In this document: piece by piece, positions 46,526 through 54,910 of the stretch
Layout of the letters: each line of letters begins with the position of its first letter
Numbering within the stretch: the first letter of the stretch is position 1
From: a virus
Direction: 5' to 3' (one strand)
DNA: 64,000 nt
IMG/VR virus record: IMGVR_UViG_3300025133_006890
Location: 20,035 to 84,034 of that record
Notes under the pieces: generated by a model
The model's input: the letters and a program-made list of their open reading frames with translations, nothing else
Database searches by the model: none
What the model was told of the DNA's origin: nothing
Translations under genes and position numbers: made by a program

Positions 46526-47974
46526 ATGTATAAATTTGGTCCCAATGACGTATTTCATAATGTAATCAAATCACATCCGAAATATGTAATAAAGCAATAC
46601 TGGAATACGTCCTATATTAACAACAGAGTGTATGACGGACAAAATGTTCCCACCGGATCCATTTCACTATATGAGCTTAATGTTGATCGCAACCCTTTAA
46701 CTGGTAGTGGCCAGCTTATCAAGGGCGCAATTTATAAGGGCGACAACACAGAAGACTTGGCCTTTAAGAGGGTTGCAAAATCTTCAGCTGCTAATGCTGC
46801 GTTCAATCAGGGCGATGAAACTTATCTTAAGTATCCGATAACTGCTTCGATTCAAAGATCTTTGATTAAGGCACAGTTGGATGCTGACCTTGGCAGCGGC
46901 GGCAATTACATCAATGTCTATTCAAGTTCAATCACTGCTGGTATTGATGAGTTTAAACCATTTCTGTCTGGAACAATACAAAAGTTTATTTCTTTGAGAA
47001 ATTCATATGATAGCTACAGACCATTAAGCCCATATTATAATTTTGATAGATACATTATGGCAAGCGGTGGCATTCCACATGCTAGATTTTATGCTCAATC
47101 CCCGGGCCGATCCGCCGCGCCAGTTCCAAATGCACCCGACATTCGTGATTCTAGATATGTAAACAATACTGCCAGCATCATGATGAACGAGTACACAAGT
47201 TTGATTGAGATTCCATCAATCTTCTATGGGTCTGGGATAAAGAAGGGCAGCGTCGACCTGAAGTTTTATTACACAGGCTCTTTGTTGGCTCGCGCCCAAG
47301 ACATCAACAGGAATGGACAACTGATCGAAACTACTGGATCCTCTGCTGGACACACAATCGGCATGGTAATGTATAATGAAGGTGCCATCATTATTACAGC
47401 GAGTTATAACTTAGACAACTCTTATAAGCTAGTGGATGGGTATTTTGCTCCAACCGGCGCCGCCCAAGTAGCAAATGCAAACTGGATTGATAAGCCCAGG
47501 TGGATACACTTCGGGGCATATAAATCAAAGGTTACGGGAACGTCATATTATAAACCAGAGTCAACATCTTCAATTTATGCACCTGCGTCGTCGTCATACC
47601 ATCTGGAATTTAAAGGAACGACTTATACTCCAGTGTTGACAATGTTGACGCATGCTCCTAAAAATGAGCTGAATTGGTCTAACAATCCAACATACGTTGA
47701 GTATAAGGAGGCATTTGTAAGTAAATCATTCTCTGAAATATTTGTGAAAAAGAGTGGTTCCCAACTGTATGTCGAGGATGAAGAGGTTGTGATTAAGAAC
47801 ATCGTCTCTTCATCGTATACTGGATACAAGGAATCATTTGAACCACAAACGTTTATTTCAAAGGTTGCAATTTATGATGATAACAAAAACATGATTGCAA
47901 TAGCGAAGCTTGCAAATCCGATTCTTAAAAAGAATTCGCAAGATTATACGATAAAACTCAAATTAGATTTATAA
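46526..47974 (+). CDS. Virion structural protein, paralogous C-terminus
   Basis: 482 aa with the C-terminal domain described for the upstream gene. The N-terminal part is different (FGPNDVFHNVIKSHPKYVIK) and beta-rich, with Tyr- and Ser-rich stretches such as STSSIYAPASSSYHLEFK. It closes the long structural block. No family name can be given from sequence alone. Confidence 0.7.
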   Translation: MYKFGPNDVFHNVIKSHPKYVIKQYWNTSYINNRVYDGQNVPTGSISLYELNVDRNPLTGSGQLIKGAIYKGDNTEDLAFKRVAKSSAANAAFNQGDETYLKYPITASIQRSLIKAQLDADLGSGGNYINVYSSSITAGIDEFKPFLSGTIQKFISLRNSYDSYRPLSPYYNFDRYIMASGGIPHARFYAQSPGRSAAPVPNAPDIRDSRYVNNTASIMMNEYTSLIEIPSIFYGSGIKKGSVDLKFYYTGSLLARAQDINRNGQLIETTGSSAGHTIGMVMYNEGAIIITASYNLDNSYKLVDGYFAPTGAAQVANANWIDKPRWIHFGAYKSKVTGTSYYKPESTSSIYAPASSSYHLEFKGTTYTPVLTMLTHAPKNELNWSNNPTYVEYKEAFVSKSFSEIFVKKSGSQLYVEDEEVVIKNIVSSSYTGYKESFEPQTFISKVAIYDDNKNMIAIAKLANPILKKNSQDYTIKLKLDL

Positions 47975-47988
47975 AAACAGAGAGTTAA

Positions 47989-48504
47989 ATGATTTTAGGA
48001 TTAGACGTAAGCACCAATTGCACGGGAATTACCGTGCTCGACGACAAGGGAAAAGTAATTTATTGTGAAGCAATCCGGACGCACAAAGAAAAGAGTTATA
48101 TGAAAAAGATGGACATGCTTGACGATGTATTTGTTAAGTTGTTCCCAAAGGTTCATATCGACCACATTTTTATTGAAGAGCCGGTTCAGCGTTTTGCTGG
48201 CGGTAAATCATCAGCGAACACTATTGCAAAGCTTAATCAGTTTGCCGGAGCAGTTAGGTGGCTAACCTACGACATATATGGAATCGAGCCCGAATTCATT
48301 CCAGTTCGCTCAGCACGAAAGCTTTGCGGCATTAAACCAAAGAGAGGCGAGGACGCGAAGAAGAAGGTGCTTGAGTGGGTTGAGAAGACCGAGAAGACAT
48401 TCAATTATGAGTTGACGCCCAAAGGCAACCCGAAACCCGGGACGTTTGATAGAGCGGATAGTTTAATTGTTGCAAGGGCTGGTTTTTTGAAACTTAAAGA
48501 CTAA
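47989..48504 (+). CDS. RuvC-like Holliday junction resolvase
   Basis: 171 aa, RNase H fold. LGLDVSTNCTGI near residue 3 carries the first catalytic Asp (as in RuvC GxDxS). HIFIEEPVQRF near residue 57 carries the second acid. The C-terminal FDRADSLIVARAG supplies the last D-x-x-D pair. It would cut branched DNA before packaging and during recombination, working with the Mre11-Rad50 homologue at 50960. Length matches RuvC (about 170). A diverged copy of its last 30 codons lies at 49062-49154. Confidence 0.88.
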   Translation: MILGLDVSTNCTGITVLDDKGKVIYCEAIRTHKEKSYMKKMDMLDDVFVKLFPKVHIDHIFIEEPVQRFAGGKSSANTIAKLNQFAGAVRWLTYDIYGIEPEFIPVRSARKLCGIKPKRGEDAKKKVLEWVEKTEKTFNYELTPKGNPKPGTFDRADSLIVARAGFLKLKD

Positions 48505-48510
48505 TTATTA
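48500..48510 (+). promoter_or_regulatory. ACTAATTATTA box, second copy
   Basis: Recurs at the end of the ruvC-like gene, covering its stop codon, 21 bases before the next start. The third copy at 49150-49160 also overlaps the end of the ruvC remnant. So the copies at 48500 and 49150 may simply be shared ruvC 3' ends, which weakens the promoter reading; the copy at 44363 is independent. Confidence 0.3.
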
Positions 48511-48531
48511 TAGCTTTAGGAGAACATTGTT

Positions 48532-49044
48532 GTGAAAATTAATAGAAGACATTTAATTAAGATTATCAAAGAAGAAATTATCAAAGAAGAAGTTCATAGA
48601 GTAATGGGCTCTAAAAAGTTAAAGATTGTAGAAGGCGCTGATGCTAGAGGAAATATGATGAAAACTGGCATTTCAAGAGAGGAGGCTGATAAAATTCATA
48701 GTAAATATGCCAATAGCCCAGCGTATGGAAACGGCAAATATTGGAAACAAATTTCAGCCATCACAAGAATGCTTGGATATAGCGCCGTAGAGGCTGAGTA
48801 TTTTTTGGATTTGGAGCTTGTTAGTTCTCTCGCGGTTGCTCCAGTGAGCGCGTTCACTGTTGCCAAGTGGTTTAAAGAGGCTGAACAAGATCCCAGCGTT
48901 AACACAGAAGAAATGCAGAATAGAATTGAGACTGAATTGCTACCGGCAATCGCCAGAGTTCAGCCGCCGGATCGCCGCGAATTTCGCAGAGCCGATCTTC
49001 AAGCCGCCTTTGCACTTATTGCTCGCACTCAACAAGTAACATGA
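48532..49044 (+). CDS. Protein with MKI..L..IIKEE N-terminal tag
   Basis: 170 aa from a GTG at 48532, with AGGAG at 48518-48522 nine bases upstream. The first residues MKINRRHLIKIIKEEIIKEE share the tag seen in five other genes here, and they contain two I-K-E sites of the T4 gp21 cleavage type (I/L-x-E). The body (residues 25-170) is helical and not recognised, with a charged end QPPDRREFRRADLQ. It may be a protein packaged into the head; the target is inferred from the tag. Confidence 0.75.
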   Translation: MKINRRHLIKIIKEEIIKEEVHRVMGSKKLKIVEGADARGNMMKTGISREEADKIHSKYANSPAYGNGKYWKQISAITRMLGYSAVEAEYFLDLELVSSLAVAPVSAFTVAKWFKEAEQDPSVNTEEMQNRIETELLPAIARVQPPDRREFRRADLQAAFALIARTQQVT

Positions 49045-49061
49045 AAATCAAATAATCACAA

Positions 49062-49154
49062 TTGACACACAAGGGAAATCCCAAACCGGGAACATACGAT
49101 AGAGCAGATAGCCTTGTTGTTGCAAAGGCCGCCTTTACCAGACTTAACGACTAA
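49062..49154 (+). pseudogene. Broken 3' end of a diverged ruvC-like gene
   Basis: A 31-codon stretch (30 residues plus TAA) that reads LTHKGNPKPGTYDRADSL then VVAKAAF... It matches the last 31 codons of the RuvC-like gene at 48412-48504 with 22 of 30 identical residues, while most of the shared codons differ at third positions. No start, ribosome site or upstream similarity is visible, so the rest of the gene is gone. It is followed by the same ACTAATTATTA element and by another tagged gene. This is an old recombination scar rather than a recent tandem copy. Confidence 0.85.
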
Positions 49155-49161
49155 TTATTAT

Positions 49162-49782
49162 ATGAAGATTCAAAAATCAAAACTTAAAAAAATTGTGAAT
49201 GAGGAATACGTTTCTCTCCTAAACGAAGAAAAGGCCCGCCTAACCTTGCTGCGAGAGTATGACAAGCTATTAGAGTCTGGTCTAAGTCGGGATCAAGCCG
49301 ACGCAAGGATTATCAATCGACTTGATGAAGGTCTTTTCGACGCCTTGCTAGAAAATATCAAAGAATGGTTGTTTGCCAAACTTCTGGAAGCTCTTGGGGT
49401 TGAACCCAACTCCATCTTGTTCAGAGCTTTGAAGAATGCTATTGGTAACATGTCGCTGGAAGATTGGAAGGGTGTTTTCTCCGGAGATTGTGAAACCACA
49501 ACTGAAGTTATTCTTGGAGCAATTACCGAAACCATAACTGAAGTTTTTGCCATTGATAATCTGGCAGATATGGTTGGGTATGAACCAAATGGAATCCTTT
49601 ATGATTTGGTCGGCGGCACAGCCCGAGAGTATGTCGGTGGCATGGTCAACAATGCAACCAAATCATTGAGAGACCCACTAACTAAGTGGATTTGCAGCTT
49701 TAAGTTTGGCGATGTGGTTGATAATCTTCGATCCGGTGCCAGTTCGGTCGTAGATTCCGCAAAAGAAGCTATAGCACAATAA
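49162..49782 (+). CDS. Protein with MKI..L..IVNEE N-terminal tag
   Basis: 206 aa from ATG 49162. The start MKIQKSKLKKIVNEEYV fits the shared tag, and V-N-E would be a loose cleavage-type site with LLNEE just after. A reading from further upstream would run into the ruvC remnant. The rest has a hydrophobic, possibly helical middle (LFDALLENIKEWLFAKLLEAL) and a glycine-rich stretch with GILYDLVGGTAREYVGG. No family recognised. It is not certain how it is translated because no good ribosome site lies ahead of it. Confidence 0.72.
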   Translation: MKIQKSKLKKIVNEEYVSLLNEEKARLTLLREYDKLLESGLSRDQADARIINRLDEGLFDALLENIKEWLFAKLLEALGVEPNSILFRALKNAIGNMSLEDWKGVFSGDCETTTEVILGAITETITEVFAIDNLADMVGYEPNGILYDLVGGTAREYVGGMVNNATKSLRDPLTKWICSFKFGDVVDNLRSGASSVVDSAKEAIAQ

Positions 49783-49850
49783 ACTATTAATCAAGATTCC
49801 GCAAGGCCCATTAGCAAAGTTGGCTGATTCTGAACTTAATAACATATCGA

Positions 49851-49879
49851 TTGACGCGATTCATGGATTCTGGTACACT
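49851..49879 (+). promoter_or_regulatory. Sigma70-type promoter upstream of primase
   Basis: TTGACG (49851-49856) and TACACT (49874-49879) are separated by exactly 17 bases, and a TGG just before the -10 adds an extended -10 element. That is close to the host consensus and would drive early or middle expression. Transcription would start at about 49886-49887, on the primase ATG, so the message would have no or almost no leader. The gap 49783-49850 holds nothing else I can identify. Confidence 0.72.
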
Positions 49880-49891
49880 TGATCCATGAAT
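49859..49891. repeat. 10-bp perfect inverted repeat over promoter/start
   Basis: ATTCATGGAT (49859-49868) and ATCCATGAAT (49882-49891) are exact reverse complements with a 13-base spacer. The repeat is centred in the -10 element, the left arm lies in the promoter spacer, and the right arm covers the ATG of the primase. It fits an operator for a DNA-binding regulator. About one such repeat is expected by chance in 64 kb, so it is the location that makes it notable. Confidence 0.6.
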
Positions 49892-50827
49892 AAGCTCACT
49901 TTTATACAAAGCTTGCTCGGGCAGTGTCTCGTCGTAGGTGACGAACATATCTACACTTGTCCGTTTTGCAAACACAATAAAAAGAAATTATCAATTAACT
50001 TTTCCAAAGGCAAATGGAAATGCTGGATTTGCGACAAGGCTGGCAGAAGCATCAAGACGCTGGTTCGTCAGGTTGGTAGCGCTCATCATATTAGAGAATG
50101 GGCGCGCATAACAGATTCGGTTGATTTGTCTGAAATCGGAGATATTAATTTAGAAAATCTCTTCAAAAAAGAGGAAAAAGTAAAACAGATCGTTACATTA
50201 CCAGACGGATTCGTTTCGCTTGCAACGAGGAAGAAAGTTCGTGGCTCTAGAAAAGCCATGGCATATCTCAAGAAGCGCCGAATTTCATTTTCAGACTTGT
50301 TAACGTGGAAGGTCGGAATTTGCACAAAAGGCACGCACGCTGGCAGAATCATTGTTCCATCGTTTGATCTCAATGGAGATTTAAATTATTTTATTGGGCG
50401 AGCTTATGATGGCGCGTGGCCAAGGTATATGAATGCCGGCCAACCAAAAAAAGAAATTGTGTTTAATGAATTGAGCTTGGATTTCTCCAAAGAAATCACA
50501 ATAGTTGAGGGAGTGTTTGATGCTATCGTCGCAGGCGAGAACAGTGTTCCCCTTCTGGGATCAACTCTGAGAGAGATGGATTTATTGTTCAAGAGATTGG
50601 TTGAAAATAATACGACAGTCTATATGGCTTTGGACCACGACGCAAGAAAGAAGCAGGACAAAATCGTTGAGCTTTTGTTGCACTATGGCTTGACAGTGTA
50701 TGTTATCAATACGTTTGGCTTTCCAGATGTGGGTGAGATGACAAAGGAACAATTTGTGAAAAGAAAACAAGAGGCTACGCTGTCAGATTCGTGGAGCCTT
50801 TTCGCATCTGCAATGGCAAATGGGTGA
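49886..50827 (+). CDS. DNA primase, T4 gp61/DnaG-like
   Basis: 313 aa. The N-terminal zinc site is CPFC (residues about 24-27) with CWIC near 49-52, followed by the Toprim core: EITIVEGVFDAIVAG near 207, then ALDHDARKKQ near 249, which provide the metal-binding Glu and D-x-D. It makes RNA primers for the lagging strand. The start at 49886 gives a zinc site at the normal distance from the N-terminus. No Shine-Dalgarno sequence lies ahead, in line with the leaderless message suggested by the promoter. Confidence 0.88.
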   Translation: MNKLTFIQSLLGQCLVVGDEHIYTCPFCKHNKKKLSINFSKGKWKCWICDKAGRSIKTLVRQVGSAHHIREWARITDSVDLSEIGDINLENLFKKEEKVKQIVTLPDGFVSLATRKKVRGSRKAMAYLKKRRISFSDLLTWKVGICTKGTHAGRIIVPSFDLNGDLNYFIGRAYDGAWPRYMNAGQPKKEIVFNELSLDFSKEITIVEGVFDAIVAGENSVPLLGSTLREMDLLFKRLVENNTTVYMALDHDARKKQDKIVELLLHYGLTVYVINTFGFPDVGEMTKEQFVKRKQEATLSDSWSLFASAMANG

Positions 50828-50833
50828 TTGGAA

Positions 50834-50959
50834 ATGAATATTGAAGAGGGAGACGTATTCATAAATCGCGGACCAATGGGCAGAGAAGTGTATGTTATTT
50901 CTTATGGGCCGACCCTGGTTGATACAGAGTTTTTTAGCAATTGTGAGAAGGTTAATTAA
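50834..50959 (+). CDS. Small 41-aa protein
   Basis: Short ORF running from ATG 50834, six bases after the primase stop, to a TAA that abuts the ATG at 50960. The residues (MNIEEGDVFINRGPMGREVY and the following VISYGPTLVD) look like a small beta-barrel. The tight fit between neighbours and the sensible amino acids argue for a real gene. No family recognised. Confidence 0.6.
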   Translation: MNIEEGDVFINRGPMGREVYVISYGPTLVDTEFFSNCEKVN

Positions 50960-53900
50960 ATGAAAATACTACAGATAAGCGATATTCATGTGAGAAATTA
51001 TAAGTATCATCATGAATACAAGACAGTTTTTACAGAACTCTACGAGAAAGCGAAGCAATTAAAGCCAGACATCATTGTGAATACTGGTGACACGTTCCAC
51101 ACGAAGTCAAAGATTTCTCCAGAAGCGTATAAGATGGTTTCAGATCTGTTCAGGAATCTGGCAGACATTGCGCCATTGCATGTTATTTTGGGCAATCACG
51201 ACACAAATGTGAAGAATACCAACAGGCTCGACTCTGTTAGCCCAATCATCGAGGCTTTGAATCATGATAATATTCATTATCATAAGAATTCTGATGAGAC
51301 ATTCCTTAATGGGTTTGCTTTCAATACTCTGTCCATATTGGACCCCGAGAGCTGGACGGCTCCAACCAATCCAGAAATGGTTAATATTGCTCTGTATCAT
51401 GGCGCAGTCCAAGGAGCAAAGACAGACGCCGGCTGGACAATGGAACACGGAGAGATCAGCCTCGACTTCCTTCAAAAGTTCGATTATGCATTGCTTGGGG
51501 ATATTCACAAAACCAATCAAGCTTTAGATGAGAAGGGCAAGGCGAGATATCCCGGCTCCTTGATTTGCCAGAACTTTGGAGAAACAAACGATAAAGGTTT
51601 TCTGTTTTGGGACATTAAAGACAAGGACGCCTTTACATGCAAACACATTAAACTACACAACCCAAAACCATTTGTTTCCATTACGCTAACAAAAGACGGC
51701 AGGCTGCCATACAAGCGAACACTTCCAAAGGGCGCTCGTCTAAGACTTATCTCAGAAACTAAGTTGTCGTTACACGTTATACGTCGGGCCATGGAGGCAG
51801 CAAAATATAAATATAAGCCAGAGATCGTATCATATTTGAATCGCTCCAATTCGGAGAGGATTAATGTAGAAAGCGAAGTAAGTTCAATTCTTAATAAGAA
51901 TTTGCGGGAAGTAAGCACTCAAGAACAGCTCATTGAAAAGTATCTTCAAGATTATAGTGTGACCTCCGAATCTTTGAAGGAAGTATTTACTCTAAATAAA
52001 AAGTACAATTTGTTGGCCAAGCAGGGCGAAGAAACCCAAAGAAATATTTCGTGGAAGATCAAGAGTTTTAAATGGGATAACCTATTCAATTATGGTAGTG
52101 GCAATTATATTAATTTTGAAGGTCTGTCGGGAGTTGTTGGCATCTTTGGCAAGAACTATAGTGGCAAAAGTTCTGTTATTAATGCTCTTTTGTATACTAT
52201 GTTTAACTCAACTGCTAAAAACATTAGAAAGAACTTCAATGTCATCAACGAACATCGCCAAATTGGCTCTGGAGAAATTGAAATCGAGGTTGGTGCTAAA
52301 GTATATAAGATTGTTCGTAAATCTGAGAAGTATGTCAAAAAGCTCAGAGGGAAAGTGACAGACGAGGCAAAAACAGAAGTAGATTTTACGTCTTATGACA
52401 CAATTTCAGGGCAAACAAATGTTTTAAACTCCACAGACCGAGCAGCCACTGATAGAGAGATCCGTAAAGTATTTGGAACAATTGAGGATTTCCTCTTGAC
52501 TTCCGTAATGCCACAACTTGGGGCTCTTAAGTTCATCAACGAGGGCTCAACAAAGAGAAAGGAGATCCTCGCTAAGTTCTTGGACTTAGAGTTGTTCGAA
52601 CAGAAGTTTAAGTTGGCGCACGAGAACGCTGCCGAAACAAAAGCTCTGCTTAGGAAGATGGGCGATCATGATTATGATTCAAACATTAAAGCTTCCATGT
52701 TAGAACTAGCAAAGAATGAAATTAAAACGGCTGGCAAGAAGTCGGCGTGCGAGGCTCTCCAAGAATTGATAACAACTCTGAGAGGAGAAATAGAAGAGAA
52801 CCAGAGAAAGATTGATTCAATCCCAACAGATCCAATTAACATTCACAGCATTGTGTCATCAAGAGATTCCTTTCTCCGAGACGTTATAACAAAGAAAGAG
52901 ATGAACGATTTGCTGCTAACACAGATAGACAACAGCAAAACCTTTGTAGCTAACGCAGACACTTTTCTTCAGAAGTTCAACATTGATGAATACCGCTCTG
53001 TTGTCGAGGAAGAGGCTTCTAAGACTCTTGAGTGGGCAGCCCTAGACAATCACATCACAGACAAAAAGAAGACCTTTAAAATCTATCAGAACAAGAAGAA
53101 GATGATTGAGGGAATTCCCTGTGGAGATTCTTATTTGGCAACTTGTAAGTTTATCAAAGACGCCTATGAGTCTTCGAAAAAGATTGATGGTTTGGAAAAG
53201 AACATACGAGAACTTGAGCTTGAATTCAAAGCTCTGGACAAATACATTGATGACTTGAATATCACCGCAGCTAAGGATTATATTAAAAAGTATGATGATC
53301 TGGTTGATAAGAAGAGAGAACACGAATCTGACATTGTGAAGAAGAAACTACTGATCCAAAAGAGCATTAATGAAATCAACTTGCACGAATCAGAGATAGT
53401 GGATTTGCAGGAAAAAATTGAATATTATAATGAGAATAAAGATGCTATCGAAAACCACCACAAACTTGAAAGGCAAAAGAAAAAACTAGCCAAAGAAGTA
53501 GAGAACCAAGAAGATGAAATGAAAAAATGCTCTGAAGAAATTTTAGAGCTGTATAAGACTCACGGTTCTTTAGAGGAAAGAGTTAAGAATTCCAACGAAC
53601 AAAAGGAAGAAGTTGAGAGGTTGCGCCTGGAGCATTCTGCTGCGGATCTATTCATGCGATGTATGCACAGCAACGGTATCGCGTTTGATATCATTAAGAA
53701 GGCGCTGCCACACGTTAATGACGAGATTGCTAAAGTCTTGGCCAATATCGTTGACTTTAAGGTGTTTTTCGAAACGGACGGCAACAAGCTTGATATCTAC
53801 ATTCAACACCCGAAACATCAACCAAAGCCACTAGAAAATGGTTCGGGAGCAGAGAAAACCCTTGCAGCTATGGCAATTAGGATTGCAATTCTAAGTATTA

Positions 53901-54112
53901 GCAACATGCCAAAGTGCAATGTGTTGATTTTGGATGAGCCAGGGTCGGCTCTGGACGAGGATCATTTAGAGAGCTTTTCAAGAATTATTGAAATGTTGAA
54001 AGGATATTTTGACACTTGCATGATAATTACTCATGTAGGCGCTTTGAAAGATATTGTGGATCGAGAGATTTCAATTGAGAAGAAAAAAGGATTTGCATAC
54101 ATAAACGAGTGA
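50960..54112 (+). CDS. Mre11-Rad50 (SbcD-SbcC, gp47-gp46) fusion nuclease
   Basis: 1050 aa with both subunits of the recombination nuclease in one chain. Residues 1-345 are the Mre11/gp47 phosphoesterase: QISDIHVRN near 6, NTGDTFHTKS near 41, LGNHDTN near 77, ALYHGAVQ and LLGDIHKTNQ. Residues about 360-1050 are Rad50/gp46: Walker A FGKNYSGKSS near 396, a long coiled coil, a hook with CGDSYLATC near 720, coil again, the signature NGSGAEKTL near 958, Walker B NVLILDEPGSALDED near 990 and TCMIITHVG after it. It prepares DNA ends for strand exchange and may degrade host DNA. The hook spacing (C-x7-C) is wider than the usual C-x2-C. Confidence 0.92.
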   Translation: MKILQISDIHVRNYKYHHEYKTVFTELYEKAKQLKPDIIVNTGDTFHTKSKISPEAYKMVSDLFRNLADIAPLHVILGNHDTNVKNTNRLDSVSPIIEALNHDNIHYHKNSDETFLNGFAFNTLSILDPESWTAPTNPEMVNIALYHGAVQGAKTDAGWTMEHGEISLDFLQKFDYALLGDIHKTNQALDEKGKARYPGSLICQNFGETNDKGFLFWDIKDKDAFTCKHIKLHNPKPFVSITLTKDGRLPYKRTLPKGARLRLISETKLSLHVIRRAMEAAKYKYKPEIVSYLNRSNSERINVESEVSSILNKNLREVSTQEQLIEKYLQDYSVTSESLKEVFTLNKKYNLLAKQGEETQRNISWKIKSFKWDNLFNYGSGNYINFEGLSGVVGIFGKNYSGKSSVINALLYTMFNSTAKNIRKNFNVINEHRQIGSGEIEIEVGAKVYKIVRKSEKYVKKLRGKVTDEAKTEVDFTSYDTISGQTNVLNSTDRAATDREIRKVFGTIEDFLLTSVMPQLGALKFINEGSTKRKEILAKFLDLELFEQKFKLAHENAAETKALLRKMGDHDYDSNIKASMLELAKNEIKTAGKKSACEALQELITTLRGEIEENQRKIDSIPTDPINIHSIVSSRDSFLRDVITKKEMNDLLLTQIDNSKTFVANADTFLQKFNIDEYRSVVEEEASKTLEWAALDNHITDKKKTFKIYQNKKKMIEGIPCGDSYLATCKFIKDAYESSKKIDGLEKNIRELELEFKALDKYIDDLNITAAKDYIKKYDDLVDKKREHESDIVKKKLLIQKSINEINLHESEIVDLQEKIEYYNENKDAIENHHKLERQKKKLAKEVENQEDEMKKCSEEILELYKTHGSLEERVKNSNEQKEEVERLRLEHSAADLFMRCMHSNGIAFDIIKKALPHVNDEIAKVLANIVDFKVFFETDGNKLDIYIQHPKHQPKPLENGSGAEKTLAAMAIRIAILSISNMPKCNVLILDEPGSALDEDHLESFSRIIEMLKGYFDTCMIITHVGALKDIVDREISIEKKKGFAYINE

Positions 54113-54124
54113 GACAATCATAAT

Positions 54125-54286
54125 ATGAACATCAGCAGAACAGAATTACTTCAAATTATCCGAGAAGAAGTCGAGAATGAGTTGGACAATATAATTGATC
54201 CAATCCGAGAAGAAGATGAAGATTGGTATGGTGATTGTGGGTGTCCAGAGCGGGAACCAGCAGTTAATCCAGTTCCAACACCTTAA
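54125..54286 (+). CDS. Small 53-aa protein with MNI..L..IIREE tag
   Basis: ATG 54125, 12 bases after the fusion nuclease, to TAA 54284-54286. It begins MNISRTELLQIIREEVENEL, matching the tag (I-R-E site) and is too short to hold much else: the remainder is acidic with a WYGDCGCPE and a Pro-rich end. Cleavage at the tag would leave a 38-residue acidic peptide. Such a small size with the tag is the strongest sign that the tag itself matters. Function unknown. Confidence 0.6.
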   Translation: MNISRTELLQIIREEVENELDNIIDPIREEDEDWYGDCGCPEREPAVNPVPTP

Positions 54287-54309
54287 CAAACCAAAAGGAA
54301 TATAGTAAA

Positions 54310-54528
54310 ATGGGAATCAAGAAGGCACTACTAAAATGGCACTCACGAAAATGGCAAGTATTTTTAATCGCTACAATCCTTTTCATTTTGGGACCGATCG
54401 TAGATTTGATGTGGGTTCCGGTTTGGGCTTGGGTAACAATATCAACAGCATATGTTGGCTCAGAAGCTTATGTTGATCGCTCTCATAAAATGGCAAGTGT
54501 GTTAAAACCAAATGTGGATAACGGCTAA
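54310..54528 (+). CDS. Small two-helix membrane protein, possible holin
   Basis: 72 aa. A basic N-terminus (GIKKALLKWHSRKWQ) is followed by two hydrophobic segments (VFLIATILFILGPIVDLMW and WVTISTAYVGSEA). Small size and position ahead of two other membrane-anchored proteins suggest lysis, but no holin family motif is visible. Preceded by an AAGGAAT ribosome site near 54295. Confidence 0.5.
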   Translation: MGIKKALLKWHSRKWQVFLIATILFILGPIVDLMWVPVWAWVTISTAYVGSEAYVDRSHKMASVLKPNVDNG

Positions 54529-54910
54529 AAAAGTTTGGGCATGGATTAAGGCATATTGGTATGTTCCAGTTTCGATTATTGCGTCTGTAATCTTGTGGCG
54601 AATCTTTAGAGAGGACATCGGAGAACCAACTAGGCTTTTGGCCGACGCTAAGGATTCTCACAAAAAAGAGGTTGAAGCCCTAGAGAAGATTCGAGAAGAA
54701 GAGAATCAGAAAAAAGATAAAATACTCATAGACTATTACAATATAGTGACAAGACTGGACAAAGAGTATAAAGAACAAAATCTTACTTTGCGCGAATGGG
54801 AAAGAAAGAAAGTAGAGAAGATTATAAAAAGAACAGTCGATGATCCCGAAGCCAGGGCAGCAGAAATTGCAGAACAGTTTGGCTTTCAGGTGGTACACAT
54901 AGATGATTAA
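54512..54910 (+). CDS. Rz-like membrane-anchored coiled coil
   Basis: 132 aa with one N-terminal membrane segment (residues about 16-32, WYVPVSIIASVILWRIF) followed by a long charged coiled coil (SHKKEVEALEKIREEENQKK) and a LREWERKKVEKIIKR helix. This is the layout of an inner-membrane spanin, though other membrane-tethered helical proteins look the same. It overlaps the gene before by 17 bases and the gene after by 8. Confidence 0.5.
   Translation: MWITAKKVWAWIKAYWYVPVSIIASVILWRIFREDIGEPTRLLADAKDSHKKEVEALEKIREEENQKKDKILIDYYNIVTRLDKEYKEQNLTLREWERKKVEKIIKRTVDDPEARAAEIAEQFGFQVVHIDD

Noticed and set aside
48500-49160. Recent tandem duplication of ruvC 3' end
   Set aside because: The two copies differ at many third codon positions while residues are kept, which indicates an old, diverged relative rather than a recent copy.
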